A stretch of DNA of 46,774 bases. Source: Rhodopirellula sp. GTDB lineage: Bacteria; Planctomycetota; Planctomycetia; Pirellulales; Pirellulaceae. Positions 26,671-34,936 of this stretch are shown here, one piece after another; position 1 is the stretch's first letter; each line of letters starts with the position of its first letter. The stretch is taken from positions 1 to 46,774 of the forward strand of contig PAAT01000011.1 of the NCBI GenBank assembly GCA_002698965.1. Reading direction: 5' to 3'. The position numbers and the translations under genes were made by a program. Under the pieces are notes generated by a model, which saw only the letters and a program-made list of their open reading frames with translations, was not told the origin of the DNA and searched no databases.

Positions 26671-26707
26671 GGTCGAAGCTAGATGATAATTAGCTTCGGC
26701 CTTTTTT
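26671..26707 (+). terminator. Intrinsic terminator after the 79-residue protein gene
   Basis: GGTCGAAGCTA (26671-26681) pairs with TAGCTTCGGCC (26691-26701) over 11 bp with one G-T pair, loop of nine bases, followed by TTTTTT. It is a textbook rho-independent terminator on the plus strand. Confidence 0.92.
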
Positions 26708-26806
26708 CGTCTTAAGGAGAATGAAATCGAGTCTACTGCCCTTGCTGGGAGCTTCGAGCTAGAACAGGGTTCCTCTGAACTATCCTCACACAAGGAGAAA
26801 AATAAG

Positions 26807-26827
26807 ATGAAGGAACAGACCAAATGA
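26807..26827 (+). CDS. Possible six-residue leader peptide (MKEQTK)
   Basis: ATG AAG GAA CAG ACC AAA TGA follows AAGGAG (26792-26797) with nine bases between, and lies 30 bases before a potential three-way RNA junction in the leader of the TPR lipoprotein gene. No start-to-stop frame this short can be proved to be translated from sequence alone. Confidence 0.25.
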   Translation: MKEQTK

Positions 26828-26856
26828 TCTTGTTTGAGCCTACCAAAGTCGGTAAT

Positions 26857-26912
26857 CTTCCACTCCACCTACACTCGTGGAGGTAGTTCCAAGGCCTTCT
26901 CCGGAACGGAAG
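26857..26912 (+). promoter_or_regulatory. Potential three-way-junction RNA in the leader of the TPR lipoprotein gene
   Basis: CTTCC (26857-26861) pairs with GGAAG (26908-26912) and encloses two perfect hairpins: CTCCAC/GTGGAG (26863-26868 with 26877-26882) and GTTCC/GGAAC (26886-26890 with 26903-26907). The second hairpin abuts the closing stem. It ends 27 bases before the start codon. Confidence 0.4.
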
Positions 26913-26939
26913 ACGGATAGGTTTGAAGAGGTTGTCCAA

Positions 26940-27710
26940 ATGAATTACTCCAATACAAATAATTCAAATGCGAACGATGCCTTAGCTTTGCTCGTACAAA
27001 GATCATATCTTTGGGTGACGATGCTGGCGTCATTATGCCTCTCTGGTTGTGGCATCACCGCCAACGGATGGAATTCCGAGGGTGTGCAACTATACAAAGC
27101 CGGGCACTTCCCGGAAGCAATTCAACGCTTCCAATATGCGTTAGGCACCGATGATAACAATGCCGATGCTTATTACAATCTGGCAGTCACTTATCATCAA
27201 ATGGGGCTTAAAAGTAATGATCAGGGCTTCCTAAAAGAATCCGAAGCTCTCTATAACCGCTGCCTTGATTTCGATGAAAATCACACTGACTCTCACCGAG
27301 GCCTGGCGGTGTTGCTTGCCCAAACTGCCCGTAAAGACAAAGCTGTTTCCCTGTTAAACAACTGGTCGCAAGACAAACCACATTTATCTGCTCCAAGAGT
27401 TGAACTGGCCAGGCTTCATCAGGAACTCGGAGACACACCAGCGGCTCGTCTTCATTTAGAGAAGGCCTGTACGATCGACAAAAACGACGCCCGAGCCTGG
27501 AAAGCACTAGCCGCTCTAAATGAGTCCGAAGGACGCACAGAAGTCGCCTTGGCTCAATACCAACGCTCTTATTTGCTCGATAATCAACAATCTCAGCTCC
27601 CGACTCGAATTGCTTCTCTCAATCAGCAAATCCGTACGGGTGTTACTTCTCCAAACGGGAATTCTGACACACGAGTTGCAGATGACAAGCTCTCTCGTGG
27701 TCGATATTAA
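26940..27710 (+). CDS. TPR-repeat lipoprotein
   Basis: The protein has a polar 20-residue N-terminus, then a hydrophobic segment ending in lipobox LSGC (C37), so it is probably a lipoprotein, though the N-region is unusually long. After it come TPR units: GVQLYKAGHFPEAIQRFQYALG near 48-70, DAYYNLAVTYHQMG, CLDFDENHTDSHRGLAVLLAQ, and DARAWKALAALNESEGRTEVALAQYQRSY near 200-230. No catalytic domain is visible. ATG 26940 was chosen because GAAGAGG lies upstream; a GTG at 26877 would place the leader structure inside the coding region. A run of nine C residues follows the stop codon directly. Total length is 256 residues. Confidence 0.85.
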   Translation: MNYSNTNNSNANDALALLVQRSYLWVTMLASLCLSGCGITANGWNSEGVQLYKAGHFPEAIQRFQYALGTDDNNADAYYNLAVTYHQMGLKSNDQGFLKESEALYNRCLDFDENHTDSHRGLAVLLAQTARKDKAVSLLNNWSQDKPHLSAPRVELARLHQELGDTPAARLHLEKACTIDKNDARAWKALAALNESEGRTEVALAQYQRSYLLDNQQSQLPTRIASLNQQIRTGVTSPNGNSDTRVADDKLSRGRY

Positions 27711-27821
27711 CCCCCCCCCTTAATAACTGCCATTGTCTCGGGTGTATACATAGTCACGGATTGGGCCTAAAATCGCGGTTTAGCCGATAGGTTTTCTTCG
27801 CTAACCATAAGCATTCAAACC

Positions 27822-28922
27822 ATGACAACCGCAGACCGCACGTATAATTTCAGCGCCGGCCCAGCTACAATTCCTCTTAAAGTACTTCAGCAAATCCAAC
27901 AGGAGCTCCTGAACTTTAAGGGCTGTGGTGCCAGTATCATGGAAATCAGTCACCGCAGTGCAACTTTTATCGAAGTGCTCGACTCTGCACGTGCTGGCAT
28001 CAAGCAGCTATTGGAAATTGATGACTCACACGAAGTCCTCTTTCTTCAAGGCGGAAGCCGCTTGCAGTTCTCCATGATTCCCATGAATCTACTAAGAAGT
28101 GCTGAAGATCGTGCTGCTTACATCGTTTCAGGTACGTGGAGCCAGAAGGCATACGATGAAGCTTCAGGAGCCGGTAATATCGATCTTGCCTGGAGTGGGA
28201 AAATGTCCAACTTTAACACCCTTCCTGCATCCTCCGACCTATCCCTTTCAGACGACCCTGCATTTTTATACTACGCCTCAAATGAGACAATTCACGGAGT
28301 CCAATTTAAAGAACCGCCGGAAGCAAACAATACTGCTTTGGTTTGCGATGCTTCTTCCGACTTCCTGTCTCGCCCAATCGATATGCAACGTCACGGAATC
28401 GTCTACGCCTGTGCTCAAAAGAATGCCGGACCTGCTGGCGTCACCATCGTAGTCATCCGTAAAGACCTACTCGATCGAAGCAAAGCCAACCTGCCTGGCT
28501 ATCTCAACTTCAAAACTCATGTTGAACAAAACTCGATGTTCAACACGCCACCAACATTCGGAATCTATGTCATCGATTTGATCTGCCAATGGCTGATTAA
28601 TGATATGGGCGGACTGAAGCAAATAGCTGAATATAATCTCACAAAAGCCAACCTCATTTATGAAATAATCGATCAATGCAGTGACATGTATCGGGGGCAC
28701 GCTGAACATGAACATCGTTCAAAGATGAACATCTCATTCAATCTTACCAGCGACGAATTGACCGCCAAATTCCTCCGTGAAGCCGGCCAACAAGGACTAA
28801 ACAGTCTCAAAGGCCATCGTAGTGTCGGCGGTATTCGTGCTTCCATCTATAATGCGATGTCGCAAGAAGGCGTTCTGGCTCTTCGCGATTTCATGAAGTC
28901 ATTCTATACTCAGAATAGCTAA
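27822..28922 (+). CDS. serC: Phosphoserine aminotransferase
   Basis: SerC is the PLP enzyme that converts 3-phosphohydroxypyruvate and glutamate to phosphoserine and 2-oxoglutarate, the second step of serine synthesis. The 366-residue sequence shows the family start YNFSAGPATIP, the phosphate-contacting SHRS near residue 45, FLQGGSRLQF near 74, and the PLP lysine K200 in CAQKNAGPAG. It ends in the usual GGIRASIYNAM segment. It lies 73 bases before serA on the same strand, so a two-gene serine operon is likely. No strong Shine-Dalgarno site precedes ATG 27822. Confidence 0.97.
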   Translation: MTTADRTYNFSAGPATIPLKVLQQIQQELLNFKGCGASIMEISHRSATFIEVLDSARAGIKQLLEIDDSHEVLFLQGGSRLQFSMIPMNLLRSAEDRAAYIVSGTWSQKAYDEASGAGNIDLAWSGKMSNFNTLPASSDLSLSDDPAFLYYASNETIHGVQFKEPPEANNTALVCDASSDFLSRPIDMQRHGIVYACAQKNAGPAGVTIVVIRKDLLDRSKANLPGYLNFKTHVEQNSMFNTPPTFGIYVIDLICQWLINDMGGLKQIAEYNLTKANLIYEIIDQCSDMYRGHAEHEHRSKMNISFNLTSDELTAKFLREAGQQGLNSLKGHRSVGGIRASIYNAMSQEGVLALRDFMKSFYTQNS

Positions 28923-28995
28923 TTCATGGAACGCAGGTCTTTGGTAGTTATCTCCAGCAACACCCCTTCATTCAACTTATTTCCCAATAAAGCCA

Positions 28996-30621
28996 ATGCC
29001 TAAAATCATCGTCCTCGACAATATCGCTCAGGAAGGGCTCTACTTTTTAGAGCAGTCAAAAAATATCGAATACGTTGTTCGGACCGGCCTAAAAGGTAAA
29101 GAGCTTAAGACGGCGTTACAAGAGGCCGACGGAGCAATCTGTCGTAGTGGCGTTACCCTCTCAGAAGATGTATTGACCGGTAATACGCGTTTAAAAGTCA
29201 TTGTTCGTGCGGGGGTAGGAACAGATAACATCGATAAATCAGCGGCTACTCGTCAGGGAATCATCGTCATGAATACCCCGACAGGTAACACCTACAGTAC
29301 TGCCGAACATGCTATGACGCTGATGCTGGCATTAAGCCGCAATGTTGCTCCCGCATTTCAAAGTCTGCGAGAAGGACGCTGGGATCGTAAAGCTTATATG
29401 GGATCGCAGCTTTCCGGTAAAACCTTAGCGGTCGTCGGGTTGGGCCGTATCGGTCAGGAGGTTGCAAAACGAGCTCAGGCATTTCAAATGAATCTTCTGG
29501 GATTTGATCCGTTCCTAACTGCTGAGCAAGCGAGCAAACTTGGAATCCAACTTTGTGACACCGTCGACGAGATGCTACCGCTTGTTGATTACCTCACAGT
29601 ACATACCCCTCTAACACCTCAGACCAAAGGCCTGATTGGTGTCGAGCAACTGTCGTTGTTAAAACCCGGTGCCCGACTAATTAACTGCGCCCGAGGAGGA
29701 ATCTACGACGAAGCAGCTCTGGCACAGGGACTAGATGAAGGTATTTTGGCTGGAGTTGCACTCGACGTATTTGAAACCGAACCCTGTACTGACAGCCCGC
29801 TGTTCCAAAAGGATGGAGTCATTTGTACTCCCCACCTGGGTGCTTCCACAGAAGAAGCTCAGACGCAGGTTGCGATTGAGGCCGTGGAACTAGCGGTCAA
29901 CTTTCTAACGACCGGTGCTGTCAGACATGCCGTGAATGTGGCGGCCGTTGATCCAAAAACACTTGAAGCTCTCGCGGGTTATTTGGAATTGTCCTACCGC
30001 ATGGGTATCTTCCTCGACCAGTGGGATGAAGGCGGCGTTCAATCTGTCAAAATTGAGTACCGCGGTCATGTTGCAGATGAAGATACCAAGCTACTCACAG
30101 CCTCTCTTTGTGCCGGTTTATTGAAAGAAGCATTGGAAGACTCAGTCAATATTGTTAACTCTCAGGTACTCCTCAAAGAACGAGGTATCGAAGTTAGTGA
30201 ATTCCATTCGAGCGAGATGGCGGCATTTGCCTCTTCCATGACGGTGACGCTAACAACGGACAGGGGGGAATACACTGCTGGAGGTACAGTCTTCGGCAAC
30301 AATATGCCGCGGCTTATCCGCCTAGATGACATGCGACTCGAGTCTTATCTGGACGGAAACATGTTGATATTCGTACATGATGACCTGCCTGGCATTATTG
30401 GTAATATGGGTACGTCCCTTGGCACTCACAAAATCAATATCGCTCAAATGTCAGTCGGTCGCCCCATAGAAGCTCAGCCTGGCGGTCACGCTATCGGAGT
30501 ACTAAATCTTGACAGTATCCCGACGGCTAAAGCGATGGCGGATCTGGCGTCTCAACAAGGGATTAAATCGGTTAAGAGTATCGAATTGCCTTCTGCAGGC
30601 GAAAAACCACCCTGGATATAA
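28996..30621 (+). CDS. serA: D-3-phosphoglycerate dehydrogenase
   Basis: SerA oxidises 3-phosphoglycerate with NAD, the first committed step of serine synthesis. The 541-residue long form has a substrate domain, a Rossmann NAD domain with VVGLGRIGQEVAKR near 150, the catalytic arginine/histidine motifs (NCARGGIYDEAAL near 230; CTPHLGAST near 275), an intervening ASB domain (about 320-450), and a C-terminal ACT domain (DDLPGIIGNMGTSLGTHKINIAQM near 460) that usually binds serine for feedback inhibition. ATG 28996. It converges with a STAS-domain gene only 20 bases away, with no obvious terminator between. Confidence 0.97.
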   Translation: MPKIIVLDNIAQEGLYFLEQSKNIEYVVRTGLKGKELKTALQEADGAICRSGVTLSEDVLTGNTRLKVIVRAGVGTDNIDKSAATRQGIIVMNTPTGNTYSTAEHAMTLMLALSRNVAPAFQSLREGRWDRKAYMGSQLSGKTLAVVGLGRIGQEVAKRAQAFQMNLLGFDPFLTAEQASKLGIQLCDTVDEMLPLVDYLTVHTPLTPQTKGLIGVEQLSLLKPGARLINCARGGIYDEAALAQGLDEGILAGVALDVFETEPCTDSPLFQKDGVICTPHLGASTEEAQTQVAIEAVELAVNFLTTGAVRHAVNVAAVDPKTLEALAGYLELSYRMGIFLDQWDEGGVQSVKIEYRGHVADEDTKLLTASLCAGLLKEALEDSVNIVNSQVLLKERGIEVSEFHSSEMAAFASSMTVTLTTDRGEYTAGGTVFGNNMPRLIRLDDMRLESYLDGNMLIFVHDDLPGIIGNMGTSLGTHKINIAQMSVGRPIEAQPGGHAIGVLNLDSIPTAKAMADLASQQGIKSVKSIELPSAGEKPPWI

Positions 30622-30641
30622 ACCTCGTCATATCTGTCGCG

Positions 30642-31022
30642 TTACCTCGGCTGAACTGGGCGAAACCCGGCTGTCACAGCCCGAAACCCCTCGTAGTTTG
30701 GAAAGGCTCTTTCCAAACCCAGTGCAGTGACGCTTTGATAAGCTTTGTCGTTCATAGCACACAAAGCCAATTGACCAGCGCGTTGTTCCAGCTTGTCTTT
30801 CAACAGGATAAGTTGACGCATCAATTTGGCCGGAAGATAAAGCATTGACTCGAGGTTCACAATAACACGATTGAAAAACGAACGCCGAATGAGAGAATCA
30901 ATCAACTCAGCTAAGTTAACCGGAGTTTGGGCAATGTTCGTAACAGGCGTGCTCAAAGTCAAACACAGCCAGTCACCTTCATGATAAGAATGCACTGTCC
31001 AGCCTGGTGAAATTTCCTGCAT
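30642..31022 (-). CDS. STAS-domain (anti-sigma factor antagonist-like) protein
   Basis: The 126-residue protein folds like a STAS domain: an N-terminal strand (GDWLCLTLS), the central strand VIVNLESMLYLPAKLMRQLILLKDKLEQR, then ALCAMNDKAYQSVTALGLERAF, matching the SpoIIAA pattern of strand, helix, strand, helix. The phosphorylatable serine normally in D-S-S-G is not present; the site reads YLPAKL. It may therefore act without switching by phosphorylation. No partner anti-sigma factor or phosphatase lies nearby. ATG 31022 is used; a GTG immediately before is possible. It is transcribed against serA. Confidence 0.75.
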   Translation of the reverse strand: MQEISPGWTVHSYHEGDWLCLTLSTPVTNIAQTPVNLAELIDSLIRRSFFNRVIVNLESMLYLPAKLMRQLILLKDKLEQRAGQLALCAMNDKAYQSVTALGLERAFPNYEGFRAVTAGFRPVQPR

Positions 31023-31089
31023 CACATTCTCTGAGTCTGGTGTCTAATACGGTATTCAAGAAAACTTACCGAAATACTATTAAAAACTA

Positions 31090-31221
31090 TCACATGCCGT
31101 CAATGCAGAGTTTTCTGTGTCCACGACGAACGCGAATCGGTGGTTCCAAGTCGCGAGAGTCGCGGATATGATAACGGGTTAAGCCTCTTTGTTTGCATTC
31201 TGCAGCAGGGAGCCAACTCAA
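31090..31221 (-). CDS. Possible 43-residue basic protein or remnant
   Basis: A minus-strand frame from TTG 31221 to TGA 31090 encodes 43 residues with an arginine-rich pattern (HIRDSRDLEPPIRVRRGHRKLCIDGM at the end). The frame continues open into the antisense of alaS, so only the part outside alaS is informative. No good ribosome site or ATG is present. Its composition looks protein-like and it lies just upstream of the STAS gene on the same strand, but it may be chance or a decayed gene. Confidence 0.25.
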   Translation of the reverse strand: MSWLPAAECKQRGLTRYHIRDSRDLEPPIRVRRGHRKLCIDGM

Positions 31222-31254
31222 CGTTTCAAATGAACCGCCTTCGACGAAATACCT

Positions 31255-34062
31255 ATGAAGACCGACGAAATACGCGAAAAGTATCTTAGTTTCTATGAAA
31301 CCAAAGGGCATACCCGCTGTGAAAGTGACGTCTTGGTTCCCACCTGGGACCCCTCCGTACTCTTCACTCCTGCTGGAATGAATCCGTTCAAAGATCACTT
31401 TTTAGGCAAAGTGAAACTCGATTTCACACGAGCGACAAGTAGTCAGAAATGCCTACGAACAGGTGATATCGATAATGTAGGTCGCACTTCATATCACCAT
31501 ACCTTCTTCGAAATGCTGGGGAATTTCAGTTTCGGCGACTACTTCAAAAGAGAAGCAATCAGCTGGGCCTGGGAATTTCTTACGGATTCCAAATGGCTGG
31601 GCTTAGATGCCGATCGCTTAAATGTAACAGTTTATCTCGATGATGATGAAGCAGCCAACATATGGCATGATGAAATCGGCCTCCCAACCGGTCGAATTAC
31701 ACGCCTTGGCGAAGACGATAACTTCTGGCCGGCCGGCGCCCCTTCCGGTGGACCAGATGGCGTCTGTGGTCCCTGTTCTGAAATCTTTTATCTGGATCCC
31801 AAAGGGGAAGAAGTTGAAATCTGGAATCTCGTATTCACTCAATTCAATCGAATTGGAAATCCTCCTGACAACCTTCACCCGTTACCAAGCAGAAACATTG
31901 ATACGGGTATGGGGCTAGAGCGAATCGCTTCCGTCATACAGGGACAGGATACTAATTATCACATTGATATTCTCCGCCCCATCGTGGAAGCCGTCGGGGA
32001 AATCGTCGGCGTCAAGTATATCCCTGATGATAATAGTGGACGTCGCCTCCGTCGTATTTGTGATCATATACGCGCTTGTACCTTTGCCGTACATGAAAAC
32101 GTTTATCCGGGACCAAACAAAGAAAAATATGTAATTCGGCGTTTGCTACGCCGAGCGGTATTAGACGGACATCAAATGGGAATGCGGGAGCCATTTCTAT
32201 ATCAACTCGTCTCAGCCGTGACTGAGCAAATGAAGGCTGGATACCCAGACATCTGTGAAACGTCTGATCGCGTGGAAAGTGTCATCAAGCAGGAAGAAAA
32301 TGCCTTTCTAGCAACCCTCGACGATGGCCTGGCTCGTATTGACGCCGCTTTTAGCGAACTGAAATCATCCGGACAACTTCAGATCCCCGGTGCCACCGCC
32401 GCAGATCTCTATCAAACATACGGCGTTCCTCCCGAACTTGTCGAATCAATGGCAACCGATCTGGAACTAGGTTTTGATTGGGATGGATTTAAGCAGGCGA
32501 TGGAACAACACGGCCTCGAGTCCGGTAAGAACCAGTTTGAGCTTTTTAAAACCGGTCCTGTCGAAGGGCTCAAAGAGACTCTCAAAGAAACCAAATTCCT
32601 TGGTTATGATCAAACCCAGACTGCGGCTGAAATCAAAGGGATCATCATCCGAGGCGACGACGGAGACGATCTCCAAACCGAATCTCACGATGTTAGTAAC
32701 AGTAAGTTGATTGTAGTAACCGATGTAACCGCATTTTATGGCGAATCCGGTGGCCAGGTTGGAGACTCAGGGAAAATTGAAACCGACAACGCGTCTTTCA
32801 TTGTTGAAGATACTCAAAAGGACGGGGACCTGTTTCTTCATTACGGTTACCTGGCTGCTGGTACACTTTCTCAGGGAGAAATGGCTCAAACCAAAATTGA
32901 CACCGAACGCCGCGATGGCATACGTCGTGCTCATTCTGCAACTCACATACTACATCATGCGTTGCAAAATACCCTCGGCTCACATGCGCAGCAACAGGGA
33001 TCTAAAGTGGACGAGGATTGGTTGCGGTTCGACTTTACCAATATGGAGCCTGTATCTGACGAACAACTCCTCAGTATCGAATCTCAGGTACAGCAGTTGG
33101 TAAGTTCCCAACAGCCCATTAAATGGGAAACACTTCCGCTAGCTGAGGCTCGCGCTCAGGGAGCCATGATGCTATTCGGTGAGAAGTACCCAGACCCCGT
33201 GCGTATGGTCTCCATCGGTGACTTCTCAAAAGAACTATGTGGTGGTACGCACTTAACGGCTACAGATCATGTGGGTAGTTTCCAAATCATATCCGAAGAA
33301 GGGGTTGCTGCCGGAACTAGACGAATCATTGCTCTCACTGGAGCTAAAGCTGCCGAATATATGGCGCACATGGAAATACTCTACAAGGAGGCTGCCAACA
33401 AACTTTCAGCATCCCAGGGGCTACTTACCGACTCTGTTGAACTATTGACCGGACGCATCCGTGAACTGAAGAAACATCTGTCCAGTGGGAATACAAATGC
33501 CGATGTGTCTGCAGAGCCAACGCAAGGTGAGCCGGCAACACTAACATACGTTAAACAGCGAACTCAGATACGAAAGGCGGCACGGCAACTCAATGTTGCC
33601 AGCAGCGATTTGTTAGAACGAATCGATGCACTCTTAGCCGAACAAGACAAACTTACCGAACAGCTCAAACAATTGAAGTCTGCGGGAGATGTTTCCGCCG
33701 ATGCCTTGTTGGAAAGTGCTATAGAAATCAAGAATGCAAAGGTTGTCATCGCTGAAGCCAAAGGTGCCAATCCAGGTCTGATGCGGCAACTCATTGACCA
33801 GATTCGCAAGAAGGTTGAGCCATCTGCAATACTACTATTAGCCGCCCAGAGTGAGGACAAGGTTGTCCTCGTCGCCGGAATCAGCCATGCCCTAGTGGGC
33901 CAAGGAGCCAATGCCGGTAACTGGGTCCGAGAAGTAGCACCTGTCGTTGGGGGCGGTGGTGGTGGTAAACCGGATATGGCTCAAGCTGGTGGTAAAGATG
34001 CCAGCCAAATCCCAGCAGCTATCGAAAAGGCTACAATGGTAATCACCGAAATGCTTTCCTAA
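31255..34062 (+). CDS. alaS: Alanyl-tRNA synthetase
   Basis: AlaRS charges tRNA-Ala and edits misacylated serine or glycine. The 935-residue protein has the class II catalytic core at the N-terminus (LVPTWDPSVLFTPAGMNPFKDHFLG; CLRTGDIDNVGRTSYHHTFFEMLGNFSFGDYFK), the editing domain with metal ligands HSATH (560-564) and CGGTH (662-666), and a C-Ala domain ending in a glycine-rich GGGGGGKPDMAQAGGKD segment. About 50 residues more than the E. coli enzyme are present. ATG 31255 opens the family start KTDEIREKYLSFYETKGH. No T-box is seen in the 230 bases upstream. Confidence 0.97.
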   Translation: MKTDEIREKYLSFYETKGHTRCESDVLVPTWDPSVLFTPAGMNPFKDHFLGKVKLDFTRATSSQKCLRTGDIDNVGRTSYHHTFFEMLGNFSFGDYFKREAISWAWEFLTDSKWLGLDADRLNVTVYLDDDEAANIWHDEIGLPTGRITRLGEDDNFWPAGAPSGGPDGVCGPCSEIFYLDPKGEEVEIWNLVFTQFNRIGNPPDNLHPLPSRNIDTGMGLERIASVIQGQDTNYHIDILRPIVEAVGEIVGVKYIPDDNSGRRLRRICDHIRACTFAVHENVYPGPNKEKYVIRRLLRRAVLDGHQMGMREPFLYQLVSAVTEQMKAGYPDICETSDRVESVIKQEENAFLATLDDGLARIDAAFSELKSSGQLQIPGATAADLYQTYGVPPELVESMATDLELGFDWDGFKQAMEQHGLESGKNQFELFKTGPVEGLKETLKETKFLGYDQTQTAAEIKGIIIRGDDGDDLQTESHDVSNSKLIVVTDVTAFYGESGGQVGDSGKIETDNASFIVEDTQKDGDLFLHYGYLAAGTLSQGEMAQTKIDTERRDGIRRAHSATHILHHALQNTLGSHAQQQGSKVDEDWLRFDFTNMEPVSDEQLLSIESQVQQLVSSQQPIKWETLPLAEARAQGAMMLFGEKYPDPVRMVSIGDFSKELCGGTHLTATDHVGSFQIISEEGVAAGTRRIIALTGAKAAEYMAHMEILYKEAANKLSASQGLLTDSVELLTGRIRELKKHLSSGNTNADVSAEPTQGEPATLTYVKQRTQIRKAARQLNVASSDLLERIDALLAEQDKLTEQLKQLKSAGDVSADALLESAIEIKNAKVVIAEAKGANPGLMRQLIDQIRKKVEPSAILLLAAQSEDKVVLVAGISHALVGQGANAGNWVREVAPVVGGGGGGKPDMAQAGGKDASQIPAAIEKATMVITEMLS

Positions 34063-34083
34063 TTGACGGTAATATAACTCAAC

Positions 34084-34127
34084 AAAAGCAACGCCCGCCC
34101 GGAATCAATTCCAGGCGGGCGTTGCTA
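34084..34127 (-). terminator. Strong hairpin terminator between alaS and tpx
   Basis: AGCAACGCCCGCC (34088-34100) pairs perfectly with GGCGGGCGTTGCT (34115-34127) over 13 bp; GGAAT/ATTCC can extend it inside the loop. On the minus strand TTTTGTT follows, so it mainly ends tpx; it may also stop alaS transcripts although the plus strand lacks a T run. Confidence 0.88.
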
Positions 34128-34161
34128 TCAAATCTGCGCGATTGTCTTCGCAATTCATCCC

Positions 34162-34680
34162 TTACAGCAGCCCTTTAAGTGCTTCCAGTGCTGCATCGTA
34201 ATTAGGTTCTTCCGTCGCTTCTCCTACGACTTCAGCATATTGAACTGTGCCTACCGCATCGACGACGAACGCTCCTCGTGCCAACAGTTTGAGCTCTTCA
34301 ATCAGCATTCCCCAATTGTTTCCGAAAGAACGATCCTGGTAATCACTAACTACGTGCAAGTTCTCAACACCTTCAGCTCCACACCAACGATTTTGGGCGA
34401 AGGGTAAGTCAAGAGAAATGGTCACTGCGTTCACAGCATCACCAAGTGCGGCTACTTCTTCATTGAACTTCTTCGTTTGAGTTTGGCAAACGCCTGTATC
34501 AATCGATGGAATCACACTGATCAGACTGGGCTTCCCCTGGAGGCATTCGTTGCTCAAAGTCTGGAAACCATCTTTGAAGTAATGTGCTGTAAAGGCAGGT
34601 GCGGGCTGTCCAACAGCAACAGCTTCGCCAGCCAGTGTCATGGGGTTACCCTTGAAAGTAATGGCACCGCTTCGTGACAT
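34162..34680 (-). CDS. tpx: Thiol peroxidase (Tpx-type peroxiredoxin)
   Basis: Tpx reduces hydrogen and alkyl peroxides using thioredoxin. The 172-residue sequence has GNPMTLAG near 11-18, the peroxidatic cysteine C65 in SIDTGVCQTQT and the resolving cysteine C100 in NRWCGAEG, the 35-residue spacing of atypical 2-Cys Tpx enzymes. It ends with the family ARGAFVVDAVGTVQYAEVV segment. GAGGAC about ten bases before ATG 34680 supports the start. It is a single-gene unit with a strong terminator downstream. Whether it is cytoplasmic or periplasmic cannot be told; no signal peptide is seen. Confidence 0.96.
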   Translation of the reverse strand: MSRSGAITFKGNPMTLAGEAVAVGQPAPAFTAHYFKDGFQTLSNECLQGKPSLISVIPSIDTGVCQTQTKKFNEEVAALGDAVNAVTISLDLPFAQNRWCGAEGVENLHVVSDYQDRSFGNNWGMLIEELKLLARGAFVVDAVGTVQYAEVVGEATEEPNYDAALEALKGLL

Positions 34681-34829
34681 GATAATAAGTCCTCGTACTT
34701 AGAATACTGATGAATTAAAAGATTGTTTACTGTCTGGTAGTATACGCTTGTTCCGAGGCAAGCAGTAGTAGTGGGTAAAGATTGGACAAGAAAGCGATCA
34801 CAACGCTTACGCCAATATTGACAAGTAAT

Positions 34830-34865
34830 GCGTCTACACCTCAATTCGATTTAAGGTATAGACGC
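34830..34865 (-). terminator. Hairpin after recA
   Basis: GCGTCTA (34830-34836) pairs with TAGACGC (34859-34865), with ACCT/AGGT pairing further in after a mismatch. It lies 72 bases beyond the recA stop. The minus strand lacks a T run after it, so it may be a rho-dependent or processing-type 3' end. Confidence 0.45.
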
Positions 34866-34936
34866 TCTCGTTTAGAAACATCACTAGCAATCAAATTACT
34901 GCCAAGGCCTGTCATTAACGCGACGAAATCGGAGAA

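Noticed and set aside
31023..31254. T-box leader before alaS
   Set aside because: No T-box consensus or antiterminator/terminator pair could be found on the plus strand.
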